Assembly (NCBI GenBank): GCA_030706405.1
Contig: JAUZOO010000008.1
Location: 1 to 64,000, forward strand
From: Bacteroidota bacterium
GTDB lineage: Bacteria; Bacteroidota; Bacteroidia; Bacteroidales; JAAUTT01
Direction of reading: 5' to 3'
DNA length: 64,000 bases
Shown: in pieces, positions 8,877 through 17,824 of the stretch
How the letters are laid out: every line of letters starts with the position of its first letter
How positions within the stretch are numbered: position 1 is the stretch's first letter
Position numbers and translations under genes: made by a program
Notes under the pieces: model-generated
Seen by the model: only the letters and a program-made list of their open reading frames with translations
Databases searched by the model: none
Told to the model about the DNA's origin: nothing

Positions 8877-9371
8877 ATGAAACAAATAGGGCTGCTTTCG
8901 GATACGCACGGATTTATTGACGAACGCCTTTTTACTTTTTTCGAAAACTGCGACGAAATATGGCATGCCGGAGACATCGGCAACATTGCTACTGCCGGAA
9001 TTCTTGGAGGTTTTAAAACCTTAAAAGCTGTTCACGGTAATATCGACGGGTATGAAGTTCGCCTGCAATACAAATCCATGATCCGTTTTACATGCGAAGA
9101 CGTGGATGTTCTGATGACCCATATTGGCGGTTATCCGGGACACTACGATTTTGTTGTTAACGAAATACTTAAAGATAAAGCTCCCAAACTGTTTATAAGC
9201 GGGCATTCCCATATCCTTAAAGTAATGTACGATAAACACTTTAATCTTTTGCACATTAACCCCGGAGCTGCCGGAAATTCGGGCTTCCATAAGGTTAAAA
9301 CAGCTGTACGCTTTGTCATCGACGGGAGTGAAATCAAAAATATGGAGATATGGGAATCTCCAAGAGGGTGA
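8877..9371 (+). CDS. YfcE/MJ0936-family metallophosphodiesterase
   Basis: A 164-residue calcineurin-like phosphoesterase. The metal and catalytic motifs appear in order: SDTHG (8-12), HAGDIG, HGNID, a histidine in MTHIGG, and SGHSH near the C-terminus, then NPGAAG. Family members are dimeric Mn-dependent phosphodiesterases acting on artificial or nucleotide-like diesters; the physiological substrate is not established. It is monocistronic and ends at a long bidirectional hairpin. Confidence 0.88.
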   Translation: MKQIGLLSDTHGFIDERLFTFFENCDEIWHAGDIGNIATAGILGGFKTLKAVHGNIDGYEVRLQYKSMIRFTCEDVDVLMTHIGGYPGHYDFVVNEILKDKAPKLFISGHSHILKVMYDKHFNLLHINPGAAGNSGFHKVKTAVRFVIDGSEIKNMEIWESPRG

Positions 9372-9403
9372 TGCTATAATTCTGGATTCTAATAAAGAAC
9401 CAC

Positions 9404-9440
9404 GAATTAAACAACATTAACCCAGTATGTTGTTTAATTC
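9404..9440. terminator. Long bidirectional hairpin
   Basis: Perfect 14-base arms (GAATTAAACAACAT at 9404-9417 and its complement at 9427-9440) flank a 9-base loop between two convergent genes. The following TTATTTTTT on the plus strand fits a terminator. Confidence 0.75.
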
Positions 9441-9449
9441 ATAGCTAAA

Positions 9450-12400
9450 TTATTTTTTCACATTTCCGGGTTTGTCGGCGGCTTTTCCCTTTGGAGTTGC
9501 CGCAGGTTGATTCTTTTTGGAAGAGTCGTCAGTTTTGGGCTTTCCGGTTGCAGGCTGTGCACTTCGCAACTTGTTGTAATCGCGGATAAAGTTGCCGTAT
9601 TTTGCATCCGTTGAAATTAAATAAGCATACGGAGTTTGCCCACGCGGAACATTCATTTCGCGGAGTTTACCTTTTATCTTATCAATTTCGAGTTTAAACT
9701 CCTGATTTGACGAAGTAGCCTGCATGGTTCCGCGGGTGTAACCAAAATAGTAATAGGTATTGTCATCAAGTTTCAGATAAATATCCATCAGGTCACCACT
9801 TCGTTTTTTGGTGATTTCCACCAAACCTTCAACCATGCGATTTACCGGAACATTCAAAACATTTCCTACACCAATGAGGCCTTCCGATATATACGAATGG
9901 CGCTCCTCATTCCACTTTAACCGGAGTTGTGTAAAATATATAGTATGACTTAATCCGGCAGGAAATTCCTTCGAACTAAAGATAGGAGAAGCCGATTCCG
10001 AGCGAAACTTTGCCGCTCCTTTTTCGCCCAACATTTCCCTTATTCCTTTACCATATAACAGCTTAGCGGTATCCAGCTTGGCAAGATTAGGAACATTAGA
10101 AATCTGATAAGCCATGTTCTCCAACGATTTAGGTGCAAACATAAAATCGACGCTCAACATAACGTCGAGTGCCATCTGGCGCGTTTCAACATCCATGTTT
10201 ACATTGCCATAAGCTCCAAGCTTTACCTGACCAAGATCGGCCCCGAGATTTAGCCTGCCTTCGCCGTGCTCGGTTTTGTCTGCAGGATTAAGACTCACGT
10301 AATTACCCAAGCTATCGAGACTCATCAACCGCTGTTTCGATGCTATTTCGTAAACAGAAAGAAATTTGTTATAGCGTAAATATCCCTGCGCTGAAGCTAT
10401 ATATTTGTCGCTGTAAGTGCGACGCCCCGACAGAAACGACGGATAGACGTGAATAGAATCCGAAGCAATGAAAATACCGGCATAAATCTTATTGTTATTC
10501 ATACTTACCGGGACATCTGATACCGGTATAAACGCATTTTTGGGGTCAATTTCCGATTCGAATTTTAAGAGCGAAGGTTTTAACCTGTTATAGTTTGTAT
10601 AGACTTCGGCTCCGCCTTTAAACGTTAACAACTGTCGAGACGAGTTTACAACAATATCACCCTGGAACCCTAAATAAGGATTAATCTTAAAGCTATCGGG
10701 TTCAAGCACTTTCGTTGTGGCAATGGTGTGCAGGGCGGTATCTACCTTTATTTCAGTCATGTCGAGTACCCTGACTTTATTATTTTCATCAACATAATCG
10801 TATTTGCCCTGACCGGTAAACCGCTGGCGACCGGTAATATTTACCTCGGCCGAATACAAAGTATGATACTTCTGCTGATAATTGGCCACGATACGGGTAT
10901 TGGAAAGCTTCTCCATCTGTGCATCGAGGGCAATATTCACCTTTCCGTCTGACGGATAGATGATTGCATCGGCAACACGAATAAGTTTAACTTCCGAAGT
11001 TCTTATAATGTTGTTCTTATAATCATAAATAGCCTTTGGTGCTATAAAATTGAGCGAATCTTGCTTGGGATGTACAGAGATATAACGTGGCCCATCCGTT
11101 TCCTCGGCAAAACTAAACTGACGGTCATACTTCTCCTTCTCTCCACCTTTACTTACCAGCGGACCGATGTGCTTCTGCGAACCAAGCTCAAGTGTTTTAT
11201 CGTCCATATTCCACTTAAAGTAGTTGATAAAACTGATATACTTGTTTTCCGGAAAATCAATCCGCGCATAAACATCGTTTGCAGTAAACTCTCCCTTTTG
11301 GGCAATAAAATCGATATGCGCATTTACATTGTCCTTGGTAAGTACTGTGTACCCTTCTTTGGTAAGCGATTTTAACAAAAACCGGGCAGTATCGGCATCG
11401 ATAATTTCAGATTTGTAGCGGAACAGCCTCGATTGCATCTCCGCCGTGGTAAGGTTCATCTGTCCTGCTCCACTCAGGCCCTTAGGTTCAAGTACTAACT
11501 TTCCGGTAAGCGATGTCTGGTCATTAAACATCCGGAATGGCTTGGCACCACCGGCAATAAGCATTTTATTTTCAGGAATTTTCCACTCGATGGCATTACC
11601 GGCCGTGTTGGTTTGCGGAAATTCGACACCTCCAACCTGACGGGCTACCACAAAACTGTCGGCCTTAGTTGTCATAACTTTAGGATAAAACAGGAAATCC
11701 TTTGAGGTAGTGGTTGATGTAATATATTGAAGCTTTCCCGACGATCGTAACCCGTTATTGGTTAGGTTAACAACTCCCGAAATATGGCCTTTCCCTTTAT
11801 AAACATCCAATCCTTCAGGTCCCATTACATGCTTAAATCCAAGCGAATAATCCGGTTGAACGGTAAGTGTTTCCGCAATCTTAGGCAAAATATCCGACGA
11901 TTGAAAATTTCCGGCAAATCTTACACCTGCTTTAGTAAAGTTGTCAAGACTATCGATAGAAAAAGGTGCTAACTCAAAAAAGAAACTTGTATCGGGATAA
12001 ACTCCATTCTGAATTGATTTACGGTTGTAATACACGTACGATTTTTCGCGACTGTTAAATATTGGGTATTCGGGAAAATTCTTTCGTCCTGATTTGTTGT
12101 TGGGTTTATCAATCAGCAATTCTCCTGTAAGATGGTTAATGGTGCTGTAAATTTTCTGAATCAACGGACGCCCCAGATTATCGTACTTGCCGGTAAGTAC
12201 ACTTAACGTTACCGAATCTACATTCTGAAGGTTTATTTTAAATTCTTTATAATCAAAGAAAAAGTTATGTCCATAAAACGTAAACAAACCGGCATCGACA
12301 ACCCCATCGAACTGAAAACTGCGGTTTTCTTTCATGACAATTCTATTTTTGGCCGGATATATTACCACATTCTGAGAATCGCTCACCGAGACACTAGGAA

Positions 12401-14051
12401 TACCATTAATGGTAAGGTCGTACGTTTCGGTATTAATGATTCCATTTACAAGCGGGGCACGGGTATTGGAAACAATATCGAGTACGTCAAAATCGATAGA
12501 TCCGATGCTGGAATTTAAACAGTCGTTTAACCGTCTCTTAAACGTTACCAAATCGGTTCGGCTGTTATAATAAATATACCCACTTTGAGCCAATTCCATG
12601 AGTGACTGCCGGGTTTCATTAAATTGCCGTCCTATATAATGGGCAAATTGTTCGGCAGTAAATTTCTCCGATTTAATCACACGCGAAAACTTACGCAAAG
12701 CAACCAGTGGATGTATGCTGTTCATCCCCTGGAGGGCATCGAATTCCACCTGCCGAAAAAAGTTGTGCGACTCAAACTTAGCTTTCCCAACCGAAACAAT
12801 CTTAGGAATGGTTAGGTAAATGTTGGGTTCCGAAATTTTCCAGTTTAACTGGTCGAACGTCATATCTACCTTATGATAGGAATTAAAATAAGGACTTTTA
12901 GACGAATAATCGTCGCTTTGCGTAAGATTTACTTCCTGTTTAGCCACATTATAGGTAAATCCCAAATCGGAGTGATAGATAGAATCGTGATGAAGGTAAA
13001 TTATCACACCGCAATTATAGCCTTTAAGCCATTCGTCACTAAAAGCAAAATATTTCGATTGCACTTTCATCACCACTCGGCCCATCTTTTTAACAGATAT
13101 GCGGGCATCCTCGGTTTCGCTTCCCGAACCTATTATTTTTGCGCCTTTCATCGAAAAACCGCCTTCATAATCAACATTTTCGTACAGACCGGGCATTACA
13201 AAGTGCTTATTATACGAATCAAACTCGGGATAAATAGCAGATTCTTTTGAATTTACAACCAAAACCTTATCGGTAATAGTACCAAGCACAGGCTTTTTAA
13301 AATACTTACCAAACGTAAAGATGATGGAATCGGCAGTATATTCAAATCGGTTTAAATCAATTTTGTACCGTTTAAGCTGAGCATTTACCTCGTCGGATTT
13401 ATGCCCTGCTCTCTCCCATGTTACCAATCCGCCATTTCCTTTCCACTTTTTTTCGACCGGATAATACACTCCCGATGTATTTTGAATCCCAATACTATCG
13501 CGTTTCGAATAACATTTTAAATTGCCTGGCGGAACAAGCACCGACAACGTTTCCTTTTCTAGCCTAAAGACAAAATCACCGCCAATATATTTCCATTGCA
13601 GTAATGAATTATTGTTCAAAAAACTACCTCGTTGAAGATCAAGAATAGTCCCAATAAAATCAGCGATAGCACTGATGGAAACTCTTCTGCCTTTAATATA
13701 AATTGGCATATAGGATAGCCAGACAGTAAAATTGACAGGACTTTTCTTTTTTAATGTTATTATAAGATAAAGCAACGATTTGTATTGCAAAGGATTGGCC
13801 TTACGTTCGTATAAAAGGTTGGATATTGAGGCAATTTGTTCCTTTTCTGAGGCATCGTAAACATTTTTGCCCCAATCGATAGTGAACGTATCCATAACGG
13901 CCATTTCATCCTTAGCTAAATAAGTAAGGATGATAGCTTTAATTTCCTCCGGGAACTGTGTACCATCAGGCTTAAACCCCACCTTTTTTTGGGCAGAAAC
14001 AGGACCTAAAACAAGTATAAACAAAACGCCAAACACAACTCGTTTTATCAT
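9450..14051 (-). CDS. Giant exported protein of unknown function (1533 residues)
   Basis: A signal peptide (residues 1-20, ending PVSAQ) precedes about 1470 residues with beta-strand-rich, alternating hydrophobic character, and a K/P/A-rich tail (about the last 45 residues) that looks disordered. No transmembrane helix follows the signal. Recurrent segments of the type 'strand-turn-G-strand' resemble long periplasmic or surface beta-structures, but I find no named domain. It is the largest gene in the window, transcribed alone, with a short leader after prmA's terminator. Proteins of this size and make-up are found in Bacteroidota as conserved hypotheticals. An envelope or lipid-bridge role would be speculation. 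Confidence 0.85.
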   Translation of the reverse strand: MIKRVVFGVLFILVLGPVSAQKKVGFKPDGTQFPEEIKAIILTYLAKDEMAVMDTFTIDWGKNVYDASEKEQIASISNLLYERKANPLQYKSLLYLIITLKKKSPVNFTVWLSYMPIYIKGRRVSISAIADFIGTILDLQRGSFLNNNSLLQWKYIGGDFVFRLEKETLSVLVPPGNLKCYSKRDSIGIQNTSGVYYPVEKKWKGNGGLVTWERAGHKSDEVNAQLKRYKIDLNRFEYTADSIIFTFGKYFKKPVLGTITDKVLVVNSKESAIYPEFDSYNKHFVMPGLYENVDYEGGFSMKGAKIIGSGSETEDARISVKKMGRVVMKVQSKYFAFSDEWLKGYNCGVIIYLHHDSIYHSDLGFTYNVAKQEVNLTQSDDYSSKSPYFNSYHKVDMTFDQLNWKISEPNIYLTIPKIVSVGKAKFESHNFFRQVEFDALQGMNSIHPLVALRKFSRVIKSEKFTAEQFAHYIGRQFNETRQSLMELAQSGYIYYNSRTDLVTFKRRLNDCLNSSIGSIDFDVLDIVSNTRAPLVNGIINTETYDLTINGIPSVSVSDSQNVVIYPAKNRIVMKENRSFQFDGVVDAGLFTFYGHNFFFDYKEFKINLQNVDSVTLSVLTGKYDNLGRPLIQKIYSTINHLTGELLIDKPNNKSGRKNFPEYPIFNSREKSYVYYNRKSIQNGVYPDTSFFFELAPFSIDSLDNFTKAGVRFAGNFQSSDILPKIAETLTVQPDYSLGFKHVMGPEGLDVYKGKGHISGVVNLTNNGLRSSGKLQYITSTTTSKDFLFYPKVMTTKADSFVVARQVGGVEFPQTNTAGNAIEWKIPENKMLIAGGAKPFRMFNDQTSLTGKLVLEPKGLSGAGQMNLTTAEMQSRLFRYKSEIIDADTARFLLKSLTKEGYTVLTKDNVNAHIDFIAQKGEFTANDVYARIDFPENKYISFINYFKWNMDDKTLELGSQKHIGPLVSKGGEKEKYDRQFSFAEETDGPRYISVHPKQDSLNFIAPKAIYDYKNNIIRTSEVKLIRVADAIIYPSDGKVNIALDAQMEKLSNTRIVANYQQKYHTLYSAEVNITGRQRFTGQGKYDYVDENNKVRVLDMTEIKVDTALHTIATTKVLEPDSFKINPYLGFQGDIVVNSSRQLLTFKGGAEVYTNYNRLKPSLLKFESEIDPKNAFIPVSDVPVSMNNNKIYAGIFIASDSIHVYPSFLSGRRTYSDKYIASAQGYLRYNKFLSVYEIASKQRLMSLDSLGNYVSLNPADKTEHGEGRLNLGADLGQVKLGAYGNVNMDVETRQMALDVMLSVDFMFAPKSLENMAYQISNVPNLAKLDTAKLLYGKGIREMLGEKGAAKFRSESASPIFSSKEFPAGLSHTIYFTQLRLKWNEERHSYISEGLIGVGNVLNVPVNRMVEGLVEITKKRSGDLMDIYLKLDDNTYYYFGYTRGTMQATSSNQEFKLEIDKIKGKLREMNVPRGQTPYAYLISTDAKYGNFIRDYNKLRSAQPATGKPKTDDSSKKNQPAATPKGKAADKPGNVKK

Positions 14052-14097
14052 AAACGACCCAAATTATAAATTAATTAAGCCCTCATATAAAAATAGC

Positions 14098-14136
14098 AAA
14101 AGCGGTTATTACAAAAATAATGTAAAACCGCTTTAT
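14098..14136 (-). terminator. Intrinsic terminator after prmA
   Basis: Arms AAAGCGGTTATTAC and GTAAAACCGCTTT form a stable stem. On the minus strand it is followed by TTTTGCTATTTTT. It closes the DUF6452-DUF6048-prmA operon. Confidence 0.75.
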
Positions 14137-14157
14137 ATTTTCAGAAAAACAAAGTTA

Positions 14158-14997
14158 CTATTTCATATACATCAATGCCACCCACTTATTTTTCTCTACC
14201 AACGAGCAATATTTAAACCCGTTTTGCTCAGCCGCCTGATTGATTATCTCAAAATCGGTACGATATATTCCACTCATCAGCAAAATTCCATTGCTATCAA
14301 GAGCATCGGCATACGACGGCAGTTGAGCTAAAAGAATATTGCGATTAATGTTAGCAAGGATGATATCGAATTTTAGACCGTTAATTTTGTCAATATCTCC
14401 CAATAAAACGTCTACATTAGACACATTATTGGCAGCACAATTTTCGAGGGTATTATTGTATGACCATTCGTCGATATCGATAGCCAAAATATGTGCTGCT
14501 TTAAGTTTCGAAGCCATAATTGCCAGCACGCCTGTACCGCAACCCATATCAAGCACCTGTTTTCCTTCAAAATCCAAAGCAAGCATCTGCTCCACCATCA
14601 GGCTGGTAGTCTCATGATGGCCTGTTCCAAAAGCCATCTTAGGCTCAATCACAAGGTCGAAGTCGGCATTCTTGTTCGGCTGGTGAAACGGGGCACGGAT
14701 ATAGCACTGACCGGCTATAAGTACCGGTTCAAAATTTTTTTCCCACTCTTCGTTCCAGTTTTGATCCTTAATCAGTTTCCACGAAAAAGAAACAGTTCCC
14801 AAGTTTAAATCTCCAAAAAATGTGATATTCTGCAGGCTGGCTTCTTCAAAATCAGCTCCTTTGATATAAGCGTTAAGTCCGTCTGCGGTTTCGGTAAAAC
14901 TCTCGAAACCAATAGTACCAAGGTCGTACATCAGCATCTCGCGAACCAATGCTTTATTTTCGGCAGTTATTGCACAGGTAAGTTGAATATAATCCAT
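14158..14997 (-). CDS. prmA: Ribosomal protein L11 methyltransferase
   Basis: 279 residues. The SAM-binding motif I is DMGCGTGVLAIMASKL, preceded by the PrmA-specific MAFGTGHHETTSLM. The ILANINRNILL segment corresponds to the NPPY-like motif. It trimethylates amino groups of ribosomal protein L11. The N-terminal roughly 60 residues form the L11-binding domain. The start lies 2 bases from the end of the DUF6048 gene, so translation is probably coupled. Confidence 0.94.
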   Translation of the reverse strand: MDYIQLTCAITAENKALVREMLMYDLGTIGFESFTETADGLNAYIKGADFEEASLQNITFFGDLNLGTVSFSWKLIKDQNWNEEWEKNFEPVLIAGQCYIRAPFHQPNKNADFDLVIEPKMAFGTGHHETTSLMVEQMLALDFEGKQVLDMGCGTGVLAIMASKLKAAHILAIDIDEWSYNNTLENCAANNVSNVDVLLGDIDKINGLKFDIILANINRNILLAQLPSYADALDSNGILLMSGIYRTDFEIINQAAEQNGFKYCSLVEKNKWVALMYMK

Positions 14998-14999
14998 AA

Positions 15000-15737
15000 T
15001 TACTTTTTAACGTTTTTAACTCCTTTAACATTCTTTTTTTCAACCGGTTTAGCCTTTACCTTCATTAGTGGCAACTGGTAATAAACAGAGTAATTCAAAC
15101 CATAATTAAACTTATTGCTTCCGTCACCAAAACCGGGCATGTAATCGGGATAATTCAAATTTTTCTGCGAAAAGATAAGAAAACGGCCTCGGGCAGAAAG
15201 GCCCAAGAATATATTTTTAAGTAATTCCACCTTCACTCCAAAAACGCCCTCAATCCAGTGTCCTGTTAATGTTTCGGTAGCGAGACTTCCCGAAGTATTT
15301 CCCCAATACCCTTCAGGAATAAAGTAGCTATCGGTACGTTGGGTTACAGAATAAAAACCATAACGGGCTCCAACGTAAACAATATCCTTACTTTGAGGAT
15401 TATCGTGTCGGGAAAAAATATTGTGGTCGATACCTATACGGCCATAAAAACCATTGGAGGTGTAATCGACACGGTTGCTTTTATCTGAAACTTTTTCGGC
15501 ACCAACTTCGGCAGTAACAAAAAGGTTTCGCTTCCATTCTGTATCGATGGAGAACTCAACACCCTTACGTTCAGGCTGAAAGGTTGAAAGTGCGAAACGC
15601 GAAAGGTCACACCCAAGGCGTATTCCCCGCTCCCAATCAACGTTGACTGTTTTTTCCTGGGCATTCAGGTTAAAGGGTACTGCCAGCAGCAGGCTTAAGG
15701 TAAATCTTACAATTTTCGTAAGTGACATCGGACACAT
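15000..15737 (-). CDS. DUF6048 outer-membrane-type protein
   Basis: 245 residues: signal peptide (cleavage after NAQ, about residue 27), then an all-beta pattern with aromatic-ended strands typical of a small outer-membrane barrel (GRIGIDHNIF, YVGARYGFYS, GVFGVKVELLKNIFLGLSARGRF). It matches the DUF6048 family, which in Bacteroidota is found beside DUF6452 proteins. The signal peptide fixes the start at 15737 or 15728, so the gene overlaps the upstream DUF6452 gene by 59-68 bases in another frame. The basic tail (VEKKNVKGVKNVKK) is unusual for a barrel. Confidence 0.82.
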   Translation of the reverse strand: MCPMSLTKIVRFTLSLLLAVPFNLNAQEKTVNVDWERGIRLGCDLSRFALSTFQPERKGVEFSIDTEWKRNLFVTAEVGAEKVSDKSNRVDYTSNGFYGRIGIDHNIFSRHDNPQSKDIVYVGARYGFYSVTQRTDSYFIPEGYWGNTSGSLATETLTGHWIEGVFGVKVELLKNIFLGLSARGRFLIFSQKNLNYPDYMPGFGDGSNKFNYGLNYSVYYQLPLMKVKAKPVEKKNVKGVKNVKK

Positions 15738-16182
15738 TTGGATGGGTTATAACAATAGAATCAAAAGGAGTTTGGGGCTTGATGTCCAATTTTTCGATAT
15801 TGAAATTGGTACGGTACCCGCATTTATAACTAATAAATACAAGGCTGCGCTTATAAACCGCGCAAAACGTATCGGTAAGTGTTGAATTGATGGTAACTAC
15901 AAACTTTGTAGTATCAGACAATTGCGACAGTGGTAAATTAATAGTTTTAATACTCTTGGTATTATACAATACACTATCCTTACCTGTCCCCTTTACAACA
16001 ATAGTGGCAAGAGAACTATCTTTGGCAACCCAGCGGCTTCCCGACTTGTAGGCCGTATAAAAGCCAATACTAAGGTGGTTAGCCGTTTGTTCCTTGCAAC
16101 TGCCCGTGGTATCGTCGCAGGAGGCTAAACCCAAGGCTAGTAACGAAACACCTGTTAAAAAAGATACTACTTTAACAATCAT
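15670..16182 (-). CDS. DUF6452 lipoprotein
   Basis: 170 residues with a lipobox LGLASC (lipid cysteine near residue 22) followed by a CKEQTANHLSIGFYT segment typical of DUF6452. The mature part is a beta-rich domain with further cysteines (FCAVY, YKCGYRTNF). It is the partner of DUF6048, with a long overlap, so the two are almost certainly made together. Likely an outer-membrane lipoprotein and barrel pair; function unknown. Confidence 0.82.
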   Translation of the reverse strand: MIVKVVSFLTGVSLLALGLASCDDTTGSCKEQTANHLSIGFYTAYKSGSRWVAKDSSLATIVVKGTGKDSVLYNTKSIKTINLPLSQLSDTTKFVVTINSTLTDTFCAVYKRSLVFISYKCGYRTNFNIEKLDIKPQTPFDSIVITHPNVSDVTYENCKIYLKPAAGSTL

Positions 16183-16299
16183 ATCAATAAACTTAATATT
16201 CGCTTCAAAGCGGATAAGAGTTCAAATATAGTGGTAATCTGCCAAAGTCAGGGGAACAGCTTTTATTATTTTTGAAATTTGACGGAAAACAGTAAGCTG

Positions 16300-17076
16300 C
16301 TAGAATAATTTTTCAATAAAAAGGTTTATTACTTCAACAAGAATAAGCAAGATGATGATAATTTCCAGTAAATCGCTACGTCGGTGTTGCATCAGGTCTT
16401 TAAAGAGCTGTAAATTTTCGGTGACAATCTGTAAGTTATAATCCAAATCTTTAAATCGTATTTTTAAGTCGAACGTACTTCTAAGCCCCTGGTCAATTTT
16501 GTTCAGGTACTCATCGTCCCATGTTTCGTCAGGAGTATCAAATACATACAAATTTTCGACAATACGATTTTTTACGTTAAGGGTTTTACCAATAAACCGG
16601 AGCAACGACTTATTATTAATATTGAGTTTACCTTGCCGTTCGAGTTTCAGTGTGTAGTGGTTGGTTTCTTCGAGCAGTTGCACGGACTGTTGCGAAAAGT
16701 AATCCAATGCTGCCGACTGCCCTACATTTAGCATTATAATCCGTAGCACAAGTAGGTCGAAACGCGACACATTGATAGAGCTGTATTCAAAACGGTCGTT
16801 ATCCGATTTTTCGTTAATGACAAACTCCTCGGAAATATTTTCAGGAAGAATATTTTTACAGAAAGGCTTTATATAATCAATAACGGAATTCATCTCACTG
16901 GTCGTATAGCCCGAAAAGACTACAACTCCATACGAAAAAATGTATAAATGGCAGCCCTTTTCGCCGGCAAAAAAAACCTCGGAAGTTGTTCCATACAACT
17001 CCGTTCCCGTAAATTCCTTTCTAAATTTACGAATATCAATATTTTCGGCAATCTGATAAGCTAAAACTGTAAGCAT
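16300..17076 (-). CDS. DUF155 (RMD1/YagE-family) membrane protein
   Basis: 258 residues. The segment SDNDRFEYSSINVSRFDLLVLRIIMLNVGQSAALDYF and the C-terminal hydrophobic anchor (about residues 238-256) fit the RMD1/DUF155 family. Yeast members (RMD1, RMD8) and bacterial members are uncharacterised tail-anchored proteins. It stands alone on the minus strand, divergent from the V4R/histidine kinase pair. Confidence 0.8.
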   Translation of the reverse strand: MLTVLAYQIAENIDIRKFRKEFTGTELYGTTSEVFFAGEKGCHLYIFSYGVVVFSGYTTSEMNSVIDYIKPFCKNILPENISEEFVINEKSDNDRFEYSSINVSRFDLLVLRIIMLNVGQSAALDYFSQQSVQLLEETNHYTLKLERQGKLNINNKSLLRFIGKTLNVKNRIVENLYVFDTPDETWDDEYLNKIDQGLRSTFDLKIRFKDLDYNLQIVTENLQLFKDLMQHRRSDLLEIIIILLILVEVINLFIEKLF

Positions 17077-17251
17077 AGCCCACCTTTTTCACTATTCAAA
17101 AATAATACTTATACCATTAATTTACAATAATTTAATATTATATTATCAACAAACCAGATAGCCTGTAGCTTTACCAGATTTTAAATTTTTCAACACCCCC
17201 CCAAAAATATTTGGTATCATTAGTTTTCTCTTTATATTATATTGAGGTTTG

Positions 17252-17260
17252 CTTATCTTT
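17252..17260 (+). promoter_or_regulatory. Probable -7 box for the V4R-kinase operon
   Basis: TATCTTTAC about 45 bases upstream of the ATG at 17303 matches the Bacteroidota -7 pattern loosely, after an A/T-rich stretch. Confidence 0.4.
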
Positions 17261-17302
17261 ACAAGGATGAAGGGTTTTATCTTTTATAAAATTTAATCAA
17301 CA

Positions 17303-17824
17303 ATGTTAAACGACGATTATAACTTTCAATGGAAAGACATTGGCGATATCATGGAAGGCCGACCTAATCTGGGAAACCAGACTCATGTTGCTGCTTACCG
17401 GCTGATGCAATATACCATGCGAAGCGTCCTCAACAAACGATTAGGAGGAAAAATGGCTGAAGAGCTATTTTTTGAGGCAGGGAAACTCGCTGGCGAAGAA
17501 TTTTGCAAAAATATACTCGACACAGCCCTCGACTTCTATCCGTTTATAGCTCAGCTACAACAAAAGCTTCAGGAGCTGAATATTGGAATTCTGCGGATTG
17601 AGGAAACCAATTTAGAAACCATGAAATTTATCTTTGTGCTTGCCGAGGATTTGGACTGTTCGGGTTTACCGCTTACCAACGAAACAGTTTGCGATTACGA
17701 TGAAGGATTTATCTCGGGACTTTTTAAAGCTTATACTCAAAAAGATTTTGATGTAAAAGAAATTGATTGTTGGTCGTCGGGAGAGCGGGTTTGCAGGTTC
17801 AAAATATCTTTAAAGGATGAGTGA
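17303..17824 (+). CDS. V4R-domain small-molecule sensor protein
   Basis: 173 residues. The C-terminal half (about 95-170) has the V4R (4-vinyl reductase) domain pattern: an EETNLETMKFIFVLAEDLDCSG strand-cysteine unit, then VCDYDEGFISGLF and the terminal CWSSGERVCRFKI. The N-terminal helices (ETHVAAYRLMQYT) resemble the family's preceding helical region. V4R domains bind small hydrophobic ligands or metal in regulators. The gene overlaps the histidine kinase by 8 bases (ATGAGTGA), so it most likely feeds signal into that kinase. Confidence 0.8.
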   Translation: MLNDDYNFQWKDIGDIMEGRPNLGNQTHVAAYRLMQYTMRSVLNKRLGGKMAEELFFEAGKLAGEEFCKNILDTALDFYPFIAQLQQKLQELNIGILRIEETNLETMKFIFVLAEDLDCSGLPLTNETVCDYDEGFISGLFKAYTQKDFDVKEIDCWSSGERVCRFKISLKDE

